DNA from: an uncultured Flavobacteriales bacterium
Lineage (GTDB): Bacteria; Bacteroidota; Bacteroidia; Flavobacteriales_D; Crocinitomicaceae
Length of the DNA: 64,000 nt
Reading direction: 5' to 3'
Assembly (NCBI GenBank): GCA_903935095.1
Contig: CAIZQH010000021.1
Location: 1-64,000 of the forward strand
The translations under genes were made by a program, and so were the position numbers. Below the pieces are notes generated by a model that was given only the letters and a program-made list of their open reading frames with translations, searched no databases and was not told where the DNA came from. The number at the start of each line of letters is the position of its first letter. Positions within the stretch are counted from its first letter, which is position 1. This document shows positions 7,928 through 16,226 of the stretch, in pieces.

Positions 7928-10081
7928 TTATTTTGACCTTTTTTTCAAAATTAAATGATCAATCTCAAAATAGACATTTTTTGAATTACCAACTAAAAAA
8001 CAATGGTATTCACAAGGAAACGGTTGTGTCTTGAAACTTAAGTTGACATGAATTGCTTTTTTTGATATTCCAGGAAAGGAACAGATACTCCTGTTATAAA
8101 ACCAAGTAATTGCTTTTGTTTTAGGGTGAATGAATTCAAGATAACAAACATTAGCAATGGGTTTGCTCCAATCTGGATAATAGTCATAAGATAAGTCGTA
8201 CCATTGATTTGGTTCTATCTGAGTAGAATCGAGTGTTAAGATGGTATTGTAATTTTCTATCAAGCCATGAAAACGTCCATTTTTAACCTTGCTACCCCAG
8301 CGCTTATTGTCCTCAAATTCATCTTTCGCAACGACTTTATATAAAAAGGGATCCTTCCAAATACTGTTTTGTTTTTCAAGGATTTGAAGTTCGACAAGAC
8401 CGTTTTTAAAATAAGCTTTGCTCTCATCATAGAGCAATTGTTCATCTTCAGCATAAAGTCCATTTTCAAGGGGATGAACAAGCAATAATGAATGGTCAAC
8501 TTTTAAGAGATTGGTTTCCTTCAAATTAAAAAACTGAAAATAACGCAAGGTTTGTTTTCGTGATGTTCTTCCCATCATGACCGCATTGATAGGAATTCCA
8601 GTATGTGCAGAAATTAAGAAAGTATGCTTTGATGTTTCATTCGTTGCCACCTTACCAAAAGTCTCTGATCCGACGTGAAACCATGGCATAGGAAGAATTG
8701 CTTGGTATTTTGCCATTCCCTTTTTGCTGAATTGAATGAGTTGTTTCTGTTCTTTATTCAAGTTTTTCAGTTGAAATAAGTTAGAACTAAATGAAGGTGG
8801 AATATAGAGCAAGTTCCATGCTTCAACGATTTGTAGACCGATTAAAATAGATATAAACGCAGCGGTAAAATATGAATTGCTTTTATTCTTCCTTGATAGG
8901 CGAAGATATAGTTGCGACAACAAAACGATACCGAAAATTCCAGCAACATAGTAAAATGGCCAGGAGAATCTTCCGAGTGCCCTGAATTGTTTAAGAAATG
9001 GAACGAATTCTAACCAGTTTGGATTTCCGTTAAATGGAAAACCAAAAGACAAGATTAACAGAATTCCTGCTCCTAAAAACGAAAAGAATAATGATCTGTG
9101 CACGGTATTTAACGAACGAAAGCGATTTCGAACATGAGGGATTACCATGATAAATCCTACTAAAAGCAGTAGTATGGTCAAATAGCCAAGGTATGTTTGT
9201 CCTTCCCAACCAACGTCGACGAAATTTATAAAGGATGACATCCAGCGGTGTAGTGAACCTGTTGGAGGCAGAAAGATGCTCTTCCAATGTGCTTGGTATT
9301 CAAAAAAACCATAAGGATTCACAGGTCTATCGCTTATGTGATCTGTCAACTTCAGAAAAACTTGCAGAAAGATAACAGGTGTTACAACCGGAACAAAGTC
9401 TGATAAACGTTTCTTCCAAGATACTTTTTGAAATTGTTGAAACAGCCAATCAAGTCCATAAAACAAGGTGATAATGAATCCTAAATAAGGGTGCATGAAA
9501 TACCAAAACAATTGGTTCGTTAAGGAAAGCGACAGCCATTTTAAATTGGTTGCATCTTCTTTGTAGCGTATTAAAATGTACCATGAAAGCGGAAAAAATA
9601 GTGAGTAGGCGAGGCTAAGGTGACTGAATAACCGGGGAAATTGCGGTTGAAGGAGAAAAAGGGAAAAGGCACCTAAAAGAGCAATCCACGTCTCTGTTTT
9701 AAATTTTTTAAGAATCAAATAAATAAAAAGGGGGGTGAGCCATAAACTCAAAACCAAAGTCAAGTGAATTAGTGCAATTCCGTATGGCTTTAAGAAAGGA
9801 AGTATTTGAACCAGCCAGGTAATTAAAGGGAATCCATCTGTAAATAAATAATGTTCCCCATGTGGATAATTCATTCCGGAGAAGTGAATCAGGGAATCAT
9901 CATAGTGAATGTGATAAAAAAAGCAAAAATAACTTTTCAAGCCATCTCCATCACCCGACAAAAGAATGTCATTTGGATGAAAAACTAAATCAGGAAGTTG
10001 CCAAATCAAAAAACAAGCAGTGATGAACAGAAGCAATGCTTTTGTTCGATTTCGATGAACATAAAAATACGCTTGTTTCAA
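7928..10081 (-). CDS. Large multi-pass membrane protein, GT-C/YfhO-like layout
   Basis: The 717-residue protein has roughly ten or more membrane helices through residue ~400 and then a soluble C-terminal domain of about 300 residues rich in aromatics. An early loop has acidic and His-containing residues (SGDGDG, NYPHGEHYLFTDG), in the position where GT-C glycosyltransferases carry their catalytic acidic residues. I therefore suggest a GT-C-like lipid-linked sugar transferase or YfhO-type protein, acting at the outer face of the inner membrane, but this is not proven. It lies 47 bases downstream of the sialate O-acetylesterase-like gene on the same strand, suggesting joint expression. Confidence 0.75.
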   Translation of the reverse strand: MKQAYFYVHRNRTKALLLFITACFLIWQLPDLVFHPNDILLSGDGDGLKSYFCFFYHIHYDDSLIHFSGMNYPHGEHYLFTDGFPLITWLVQILPFLKPYGIALIHLTLVLSLWLTPLFIYLILKKFKTETWIALLGAFSLFLLQPQFPRLFSHLSLAYSLFFPLSWYILIRYKEDATNLKWLSLSLTNQLFWYFMHPYLGFIITLFYGLDWLFQQFQKVSWKKRLSDFVPVVTPVIFLQVFLKLTDHISDRPVNPYGFFEYQAHWKSIFLPPTGSLHRWMSSFINFVDVGWEGQTYLGYLTILLLLVGFIMVIPHVRNRFRSLNTVHRSLFFSFLGAGILLILSFGFPFNGNPNWLEFVPFLKQFRALGRFSWPFYYVAGIFGIVLLSQLYLRLSRKNKSNSYFTAAFISILIGLQIVEAWNLLYIPPSFSSNLFQLKNLNKEQKQLIQFSKKGMAKYQAILPMPWFHVGSETFGKVATNETSKHTFLISAHTGIPINAVMMGRTSRKQTLRYFQFFNLKETNLLKVDHSLLLVHPLENGLYAEDEQLLYDESKAYFKNGLVELQILEKQNSIWKDPFLYKVVAKDEFEDNKRWGSKVKNGRFHGLIENYNTILTLDSTQIEPNQWYDLSYDYYPDWSKPIANVCYLEFIHPKTKAITWFYNRSICSFPGISKKAIHVNLSFKTQPFPCEYHCFLVGNSKNVYFEIDHLILKKRSK

Positions 10082-10128
10082 CTAGTTGAGTTTTGGTTAA
10101 AATAAATCAAAGGGTTTATTGCAGTGAA

Positions 10129-11544
10129 TTACTCATTCCATTGATCTGTTCTAAATGGAATCAGGGGTAATCCGGCACTGTTTTTAACGTTGCCAACTTG
10201 ATAGTTTTTAAAACAATATCGCAGTGCATGATAGCTTGCTCCATTTTCAAGTGGAATAATGATGGTGTTTTTCTCTTGCCCTATTTTGGCGTAAACAGGA
10301 TGGAATTCATGCAGGGTATCTCCAAGTTCAAATCCGATGATTGCTCCCTCATGCTGCAGTCCTTGGTACGCATGGTCGAAAAAGATTATGACCGAATCGT
10401 AGTAGATTTCGATATGATTAAAACTGGGTGATTGCGCTTGAATGGCATCATAGTGATACGTTTCTAATAGAGCTAATTCGCCTAATCGCTCCCCAATAGG
10501 TTGTTTTATAGATGGATGGATACAGGTCGATTCGGAATCAGGAACCAAATCATTCGTTGAAACGATTCCAGCATTTGCTAATGCATGGGTAGCAATGAAC
10601 TGTGCTTCGCGAATTTTAGCTGGTCCGGTGATGTCATCATAGGTATGCGGCGCAATTTCAACCACATAAATTGGTAATTCTGGATTTTCAAATGTGAAAC
10701 GCCAGAGATAAGCAAGGTCCTGAAGTTTTTGTGCATAAGTAGCTGATCGTCCAACATTTCCTTCACCTTGATACCAAACAAATCCTTTCACCTGATAATT
10801 TCGATAAGGACGAACCATTCCATGAAACATTACACATGGCCTAAGTTGACTTAATGAATCAGGGATATTCGCATTCATTGGATAGTCAGCATATTTCTGC
10901 ACCGTACTTGGATTTAACCAACCTTCTATGGTAGATCCACCATAACTACTGTTGATAATGCCGATGGGAACGTTTAACGTTTTTTGGATTTGCAAAGCAT
11001 AAAAATAACCTACCGCACTAAATGCAGCCATGTTTTTCTGATTGCTCAGCAACCATTTCCCTTTGCATGGGCTGTTTAGCGCATAGGAAGCTGTTTTTTC
11101 TACATTAAACATGCGTATTCCACTCTCTTCTTTTACTTTTTCTCGTTCTTCTTTTGCATTCGCAATAGGCTGATTCCTATATCCACTGAATGTCATGGCC
11201 ATATTGGACTGTCCAGCACAAAACCATACCTCCCCAACGAGAATGTTTTTAAGTATTAAGGCTTTACCGTCGCTAACACTGATATTGTGTTTTTCAAAGG
11301 AACCTTTTGGAGTGAAAATACTGATTTCAAATGTCCCGTCTGTTTTACAGTTTGTACTAAATGACGTAGTTGTCCAACTTGCTCGAACTGTCACATTCTT
11401 CTTCTGTGAACTTGTCCCCCATATTTTTATGACGCAATTTTGCTGAAGAACCATGTTGTCACTAAGTACTTCTGGGAGTACAATCGCAGCCCTTGTGAAT
11501 GACGTGAAACTTAGTAAAAAGAAAACGGTAATCAATATCTTCAT
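10129..11544 (-). CDS. Sialate O-acetylesterase-like SGNH esterase, secreted
   Basis: The 471-residue protein has a signal peptide and the family N-terminus (LPEVLSDNMVLQQ, then a small beta domain). SGNH blocks are visible: Ser113 in CAGQSNM, Gly in NSSYGGSTIEGW, Asn in YQGEGNVG, and a late D/H pair around residues 335-345 (ending IHPSIKQPIG). The family removes O-acetyl groups from sialic acids or other acetylated glycans in the periplasm or outside the cell. It is shorter than many two-domain sialate O-acetylesterases (about 600+ residues) and appears to have one catalytic domain. It diverges from the acyltransferase operon across 177 bases and is followed by the large membrane protein. 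Confidence 0.88.
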   Translation of the reverse strand: MKILITVFFLLSFTSFTRAAIVLPEVLSDNMVLQQNCVIKIWGTSSQKKNVTVRASWTTTSFSTNCKTDGTFEISIFTPKGSFEKHNISVSDGKALILKNILVGEVWFCAGQSNMAMTFSGYRNQPIANAKEEREKVKEESGIRMFNVEKTASYALNSPCKGKWLLSNQKNMAAFSAVGYFYALQIQKTLNVPIGIINSSYGGSTIEGWLNPSTVQKYADYPMNANIPDSLSQLRPCVMFHGMVRPYRNYQVKGFVWYQGEGNVGRSATYAQKLQDLAYLWRFTFENPELPIYVVEIAPHTYDDITGPAKIREAQFIATHALANAGIVSTNDLVPDSESTCIHPSIKQPIGERLGELALLETYHYDAIQAQSPSFNHIEIYYDSVIIFFDHAYQGLQHEGAIIGFELGDTLHEFHPVYAKIGQEKNTIIIPLENGASYHALRYCFKNYQVGNVKNSAGLPLIPFRTDQWNE

Positions 11545-11673
11545 GAGGAGCGATTTTCTTTACGAAATTAGTCAATTGCGCACTCTCGACATACAATTTT
11601 CCATCCAAAGTTGGTTTTACAAAGTGAAATCGACAAAAAGTATGGAAATCAGATGAAATCCTAAAACATTGTT

Positions 11674-11681
11674 TAAATTTG
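11674..11681 (+). promoter_or_regulatory. -7 box for the acyltransferase/esterase/Ntn-hydrolase operon
   Basis: TAAATTTG is a perfect TAnnTTTG match about 40 bases before the acyltransferase start in the 177-base divergent region. No clear -33 TTG is seen at the usual distance. On the other strand only a one-mismatch box (TAATTTCG, 11563-11570) precedes the esterase gene. Confidence 0.45.
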
Positions 11682-11721
11682 AGTTCCTTAAAAAAGACAT
11701 TCACTTTAATACCACTCATGC

Positions 11722-12885
11722 ATGCGTCGATTGTTTCAGTTTGAAATTTCTGAAAACCGAATTTTTGGTTTAGATGTATTGCGTTTTGTGGCTATTTTCA
11801 TGGTTTTGCTGGGGCACAGTTTGATTCTTGTCCCTCAAGAATATAAAAAATCAGTGAATCCTTTTTTATACGATGGAGTGGCAATATTTTTTGTGTTAAG
11901 TGGCTTTTTAATTGGAGGGATTCTCGTTAAAATTGTCAATAAACAATCTGCTAGTTGGGCGGGACTTTTGGATTTTTGGAAGCGCCGATGGATGAGAACA
12001 CTTCCCGTTTATTTGGTCGTGCTTCTTTTTCTTTTGGTTTATACCCTGATTTTTTTTCCGGTCAATTTCCCGAAGGAATGGTTTCGTTTTTTCATTTTTA
12101 CTCAGAATATATTTGGACATTATCGTCCGGGATTCTTTGCGGAGGCATGGAGTTTGAGCATTGAAGAATGGTTTTATTTATCTGTTCCCTTGTTTCTTTT
12201 TGTGGCCTTAATGGTTTTCAAATCTTCAACGAAATGGACGATTCTTCTCGTTTCTATCGGATTGCTGGCAGCGATTACCTACTACCGTTATTACTTGTAC
12301 CATTCTTACGGGATTTCGGAAAACCCGAATCTATATCAAATCAAATTGTTTAAGAAATTCTTAACCTATGGAATCGATTACCAAGTAATTCCGCGCTTGG
12401 ACTCTATCATGTTTGGTGTATTAGCAGCATTCATCGCACACTATTATCCCCTGGTTTGGAATGCAAAATGGAATATTTTATTGGTGTTTGTTGGTTTGTA
12501 TTTGTTGTACTATTCGAAATTTCATATGGGCAAAAGTTATGGTCCATTTGCAAATATTTGGTGCCCAACCTTGAAGTCCTTAGCCGTGTTTTTTATGTTG
12601 CCGTTTATGTCCAATCTCCGCAAGGGATTGGGAAAATGGACCATTTGGATTTCCTTCTTCAGTCTTATTTCTTATTCTATGTATCTCGTGAATTTAAACG
12701 TGGTGACGATAGCGATCATCAAGCAGACTATTCATGGAAACTACAGTGTCGGAAAATTCGTGGCAGGAGAGGGGTGGATCCTTGATTACCTGTTATTTTG
12801 GATTTTCACCATTTCCATCTCATTTGTTTTGTATCAGTGGATTGAAGTTCCATTTATGAAATTACGGGACAAAAAACGCGCTTGA
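11722..12885 (+). CDS. Acyltransferase family 3 (OafA/YrhL-type) membrane protein
   Basis: The 387-residue protein has about ten membrane helices and the acyltransferase-3 motifs: GLDVLRFVAIFMVLLGHS with the essential His near residue 33, a YDGVAIFFVLSGFLIGG segment, an Arg pair in KRRWMRTLPVYL, and EAWSLSIEEWFYL. Members move acetyl or other acyl groups across the inner membrane onto glycans, lipids or peptidoglycan. It lacks the C-terminal SGNH domain found in many OafA proteins, but the next gene, 4 bases downstream, encodes a separate SGNH protein, so the pair may be the split version of that fusion. The acceptor is unknown. Confidence 0.92.
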   Translation: MRRLFQFEISENRIFGLDVLRFVAIFMVLLGHSLILVPQEYKKSVNPFLYDGVAIFFVLSGFLIGGILVKIVNKQSASWAGLLDFWKRRWMRTLPVYLVVLLFLLVYTLIFFPVNFPKEWFRFFIFTQNIFGHYRPGFFAEAWSLSIEEWFYLSVPLFLFVALMVFKSSTKWTILLVSIGLLAAITYYRYYLYHSYGISENPNLYQIKLFKKFLTYGIDYQVIPRLDSIMFGVLAAFIAHYYPLVWNAKWNILLVFVGLYLLYYSKFHMGKSYGPFANIWCPTLKSLAVFFMLPFMSNLRKGLGKWTIWISFFSLISYSMYLVNLNVVTIAIIKQTIHGNYSVGKFVAGEGWILDYLLFWIFTISISFVLYQWIEVPFMKLRDKKRA

Positions 12886-12889
12886 TTCC

Positions 12890-13984
12890 ATGCGAAAAAT
12901 AGCGACATACGCATTCTTACTGGCATTTTTAGGAACCATCGTCTACGTCATTTTTCATTTTTCTCAGAAAGAGGCACAGACTTTTTTTCATGCCAATGAT
13001 AAGCGAATTCACTATGTTGGAAGGTTCGACTTTTCAGATGAGCAAGAACCAAAAGCTTGGGCACCTGGAGTCTATCTCGAATTTGTCGCGCAGGGTACAA
13101 GTTGCGAACTTGTGGTTGAAGATGAAGTTAAATTCGGAAACACGTACAATTACCTTGAAATCGTAGTAGACCATCGTATCACGAAACGCATTAAATTGAG
13201 TTCAAAAATAAATAGAATTCATTTATTTAAAGATGTGAAGGATGGAAGACACCATGTGTTAGTCTGTAAAAACACCGAAAGTGCGATCGGTTTTATCAAA
13301 ATTAAAGGGATTTATTCTCAAGATTTGTGCAAATGGAAGAAGCCGCGCAAGCGATTATTTGAATTTATTGGGGATTCTATTACCTGTGGAAACGGGGCTG
13401 ATCCATCGAGAATACCATTTGGCAAAGGTTCATGGTACGATTACCATAACGCATACTTAAGTTACGGAGCACGTTTGTCGCGGGTTAAGAATGCTGATTG
13501 GATGTTGAGTTCCGTTTCAGGTATCGGAATGAATAAAAGTTGTTGTGGTGTAAAGCATTCCATGCTGCATGTATATGAACGAATTAATTTTCAAAAGGGA
13601 AATAAAAAATGGGCATTTTCCAATAAACCCGACGTGGTTTTTATTACCTTAGGTCAGAACGATGGTGGAAGCGAAGTCAGGGCATTTGAAGAAAAGTACA
13701 GAATATTTCTACAAAAGTTAAGAAGGAATTATCCAAAAAGTTGGTTTGTGTGTTGCACGAGTCCGATGGCAGGAAAAGAACTGAAGCAAAAATTGAAAAA
13801 GAGTATCGAAAAGGTGATCAAAGCACATCGTCAAACCGGTGATTATCGAATTGCTTCCTTTCAATACAAAGGAATTTATAACGGTGGCTACGACAAACAT
13901 CCAACAGTGGAGCAACACCGATTAATGATGAATGAATTAAATCAGTTCATTTCGGATCGAAAAATATTGTCCAGGATCATGTAA
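12890..13984 (+). CDS. SGNH esterase, carbohydrate esterase 2-like
   Basis: The 364-residue protein has an N-terminal membrane anchor or signal peptide (about residues 5-24), a beta domain (about 35-145) and an SGNH hydrolase domain. The nucleophile is Ser163 in FIGDSITCG, a GQNDGG block follows near residue 255, and D335/H337 in YDKH complete the triad. This two-domain order is that of CE2 deacetylases, which remove or transfer acetyl groups on sugars. It is 4 bases after the acyltransferase-3 gene and 3 bases before the Ntn hydrolase gene. With the acyltransferase it may complete O-acyl transfer in the periplasm, or remove misplaced groups. Confidence 0.87.
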   Translation: MRKIATYAFLLAFLGTIVYVIFHFSQKEAQTFFHANDKRIHYVGRFDFSDEQEPKAWAPGVYLEFVAQGTSCELVVEDEVKFGNTYNYLEIVVDHRITKRIKLSSKINRIHLFKDVKDGRHHVLVCKNTESAIGFIKIKGIYSQDLCKWKKPRKRLFEFIGDSITCGNGADPSRIPFGKGSWYDYHNAYLSYGARLSRVKNADWMLSSVSGIGMNKSCCGVKHSMLHVYERINFQKGNKKWAFSNKPDVVFITLGQNDGGSEVRAFEEKYRIFLQKLRRNYPKSWFVCCTSPMAGKELKQKLKKSIEKVIKAHRQTGDYRIASFQYKGIYNGGYDKHPTVEQHRLMMNELNQFISDRKILSRIM

Positions 13985-13987
13985 CAT

Positions 13988-15265
13988 ATGTTTAAATTTA
14001 CTTTATTCACTCGTTTTATTGCCATACTTCTTCTGATCAATGGTGGACTTATTCATGCATGTAGTATGTACAAAGTCACCAAAGATGGAAAAACGTTCGT
14101 TGGTTGCAATGAAGATGCATGGCGCACAAGTCCGAGAATTTGGTTCGAAACAGCAGGAAAGAACGCAAAATATGGTGCTGCTTTTACGGGATCAAGGTTC
14201 GATGGCTCGAATGGGTATGCGCCACAGTCAGGAATGAACGAAGCAGGTCTATCGTTTTCTCGATTAGCGTCGTATACCCCTGCCCGAAAGACAAATGGAA
14301 AAAAACGGCCAATATTAAATCAAACCAATTTTTTAAAACACATTTTGCATTCTTGTCGTACCGTTGAAGAGGTTCAAAGATATGTGTCTCAATTCGACCG
14401 CTCAACCTTTCTGGAAGACGTATTGATTTACATTGACAAATCCGGAAAGTATTTAATTGTGGAACCATATTCTACACAGATTGGCTGGAAAAACACGTAT
14501 GTGTTATCCAATTTTTGCCCTTCGATTACTTCCAAAAAAGAGGCGCTTAAGCTAAATCGATACCGAAAAGGCATTGAACTACTGAATTCGAAACTCGATA
14601 CGACACTTGTTTTTCTACGATCCTTATCTGATTCTATGCATGTGTGTCGACCAAAAATCGGTGATGGAACCTTGCTAACGTCAATTTTGAATCTGAATGA
14701 TGGAAAGATACATCTTTACTTTTATCACGATTATGATCATAATATGACATTTGATCTGAAGGATGAATTGAAAAAAGGGGACCACCTACTTTCCATTGAT
14801 GACTTGTTTCCAAAAAACACAGAATTCGAAAAATTAGGAGCTTACAAAACGACCAAAAACACATTGTGGATCATGTTATCCATGATTTTCTTTTCCTGCA
14901 CCTTGTTTTGCTCTGCAATCTATTTTTGCATCAGTTTTTTATTTAAAAGAAACAAGTATAATTACTTAAAGCTCCTTCTTGCCATGAGCGGATTTTTAGT
15001 GAGTTATTATGTATATGTTTTATGTACTCACCAAAATATCTTTTATTTTCCGGCCCCATATGAAGATCGATTTAGTAAGGTTGTTAGTCTATCAGCTTAT
15101 GTCCCGAATATACTTGTACTTATAACCATTCCATTCATTTATTGGAATTTTCTTGTAATGAAAGCAAAATCATGGACGGTTATCACACGGAATCTATTCC
15201 TTCTAAACAATGTGATTTACGTCCTTCTTTTGTGCTTTTTCGCTTATTGGCGATTATTTTGGTAA
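13988..15265 (+). CDS. Ntn-hydrolase (linear amide C-N hydrolase-like) with four C-terminal membrane helices
   Basis: The 425-residue protein has a signal peptide ending at ...LIHA, followed at once by Cys25 (CSMYKV), as expected for an N-terminal-nucleophile hydrolase freed by signal-peptide cleavage. The following GKTFVGCNEDAW and GMNEAGLSFSRL segments match the choloylglycine hydrolase/acyltransferase-like Ntn fold that hydrolyses or transfers linear amides. After about residue 285 come four membrane helices to the end. The catalytic domain would thus face the periplasm on a membrane-bound tail, which is an unusual arrangement. It is the last gene of the tight acyltransferase-SGNH operon. 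Substrate unknown. IHAC is a poor lipobox, so lipidation is less likely. Confidence 0.8.
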   Translation: MFKFTLFTRFIAILLLINGGLIHACSMYKVTKDGKTFVGCNEDAWRTSPRIWFETAGKNAKYGAAFTGSRFDGSNGYAPQSGMNEAGLSFSRLASYTPARKTNGKKRPILNQTNFLKHILHSCRTVEEVQRYVSQFDRSTFLEDVLIYIDKSGKYLIVEPYSTQIGWKNTYVLSNFCPSITSKKEALKLNRYRKGIELLNSKLDTTLVFLRSLSDSMHVCRPKIGDGTLLTSILNLNDGKIHLYFYHDYDHNMTFDLKDELKKGDHLLSIDDLFPKNTEFEKLGAYKTTKNTLWIMLSMIFFSCTLFCSAIYFCISFLFKRNKYNYLKLLLAMSGFLVSYYVYVLCTHQNIFYFPAPYEDRFSKVVSLSAYVPNILVLITIPFIYWNFLVMKAKSWTVITRNLFLLNNVIYVLLLCFFAYWRLFW

Positions 15266-15409
15266 TGAGTGATTGGCCTTTTTGTACTTTAAAAATCAGG
15301 TCATAAATAGCAATTATTCTGTTAATCAAGAAGGACTATAAATAGTTCAATCATTTGTTTTTGGTATGCACACTTTTTGGTAATTTCACACTCTTTTAAA
15401 ACATTGTTT

Positions 15410-16027
15410 ATGTCGAAATATGCCGTTTTATCCTTACTGATTCTGTTCAGAATACCTGTTGTACTTTCGCAAAACTATTACATACTCTCTTCAAAAGATT
15501 CTGTTCCTTGTCAAAGCATCAATTATTTCAATACCAATGCCCAAGGTAAAATGGTGGAACTTGAATTTGTTAATATGCAAAATGAAACAATTAAATGGGA
15601 GAAAAATGAAATACCAGAAATTGACAAAATCAGTCAAGATGGGGTGCTTTATGTGAAAATGCCGCTAAAAATCGATAAACCAGAAGCTTATTACCGTTAT
15701 GGTAGAAGGGTAGTGAGCGGAAAGATGATTGTTGATGTTTTTGATGATGTTCAAACAAGTTATCGATTGAAAGAGAATTTTGACGGTTCTTACAATCAAC
15801 AAGGTGTGATGAAACAAACTACGGAAGGAATTTATATTCGTCATGTCAAACTTCCAACGGGTGAGGTCTATGAAGTTTCGGGGCTGAAGGCGCTTAAATC
15901 ATTAAAAGCAATCCAAGCCTATATGTTTGCTTGTGAAGCGTATAAAAAAGAATACGAGTCCAATCCTAAATATCAAACATGTACGTTTGAAGAGGCCGTG
16001 GCGGATTTCAACAAGATGTGTCCGTAA
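15410..16027 (+). CDS. Secreted protein of unknown function
   Basis: I place the start at the ATG at 15410, not at the TTG of the ORF track (15377), because it gives a normal signal peptide (MSKYAVLSLLILF..., cleavage near VLSQN). The mature part, about 185 residues, is mixed alpha/beta with many charged residues and two late cysteines (CEAYKKEYES... and CTFEEA). I do not recognise the family; there is no T9SS C-terminal domain and no lipobox. It stands alone between the Ntn-hydrolase operon and the convergent tRNA-Arg gene, 144 bases after the previous stop. Confidence 0.7.
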   Translation: MSKYAVLSLLILFRIPVVLSQNYYILSSKDSVPCQSINYFNTNAQGKMVELEFVNMQNETIKWEKNEIPEIDKISQDGVLYVKMPLKIDKPEAYYRYGRRVVSGKMIVDVFDDVQTSYRLKENFDGSYNQQGVMKQTTEGIYIRHVKLPTGEVYEVSGLKALKSLKAIQAYMFACEAYKKEYESNPKYQTCTFEEAVADFNKMCP

Positions 16028-16055
16028 CATAAAAAAAGGGAATATGTTTGCTTAG

Positions 16056-16127
16056 TAGCCCTGCCAGGAATCGAACCTGGATCGAGCGTTTAGGAAACGC
16101 TAATTCTATCCGTTGAACTACAGGGCT
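16056..16127 (-). tRNA. tRNA-Arg (anticodon CCU)
   Basis: Read on the minus strand: acceptor stem AGCCCTG pairs with CAGGGCT, discriminator A, D-arm GTTCAACGGATAGAAT, anticodon stem AGCGT/ACGCT with loop TTCCTAA giving CCU, and a standard T-arm GGTTCGATTCC. CCA is not encoded. It reads AGG codons. A TAACTTTG -7 box ends 6 bases upstream, so transcription may start at or next to the mature 5' end. The region just upstream holds a decayed copy of its 5' half. Confidence 0.95.
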
Positions 16128-16133
16128 ATATGG

Positions 16134-16141
16134 CAAAGTTA
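16134..16141 (-). promoter_or_regulatory. -7 box directly upstream of tRNA-Arg
   Basis: On the minus strand the sequence is TAACTTTG, a perfect TAnnTTTG match, ending 6 bases before the tRNA. No good -33 TTG is found at 17-23 bases, so the stronger promoter may be the duplicated copy further upstream. Confidence 0.5.
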
Positions 16142-16201
16142 CGCTTATTCTATCCTCCCGGAGTCTCGGGAGAACTACAGGTCTAGGTGACAAAGTTACG
16201 C
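16141..16201 (-). pseudogene. Decayed duplicate of tRNA-Arg promoter and 5' half, with hairpin insertion
   Basis: On the minus strand this reads GCGTAACTTTG (a second TAACTTTG box) then AGACCTGTAGTTC, matching the tRNA 5' end AGCCCTGTAGTTC, then GGATAGAATAAGCG, matching GGATAGAATTAGCG. Between the two matching blocks the live tRNA has AAC while the copy has TCCCGAGACTCCGGGA, an inverted repeat. Outside the insertion about five bases differ over ~45. The copy lacks the anticodon loop and 3' half and cannot be a tRNA. It lies between the tRNA and the glycosyltransferase gene. Confidence 0.8.
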
Positions 16202-16226
16202 TATTTCTCTGCTAAAACATCCCAAA
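16192..16226 (-). promoter_or_regulatory. Candidate full promoter (duplicated copy) for tRNA-Arg
   Basis: On the minus strand TTTG (16226-16223), 23 bases, then TAACTTTG (16199-16192). It lies inside the end of the glycosyltransferase gene. A transcript from here would run through the tRNA-half remnant and its hairpin before the tRNA. Confidence 0.4.

Noticed and set aside
16008-16193. 61-residue minus-strand ORF
   Set aside because: It reads through tRNA-Arg and its decayed duplicate; no coding evidence beyond an open frame.
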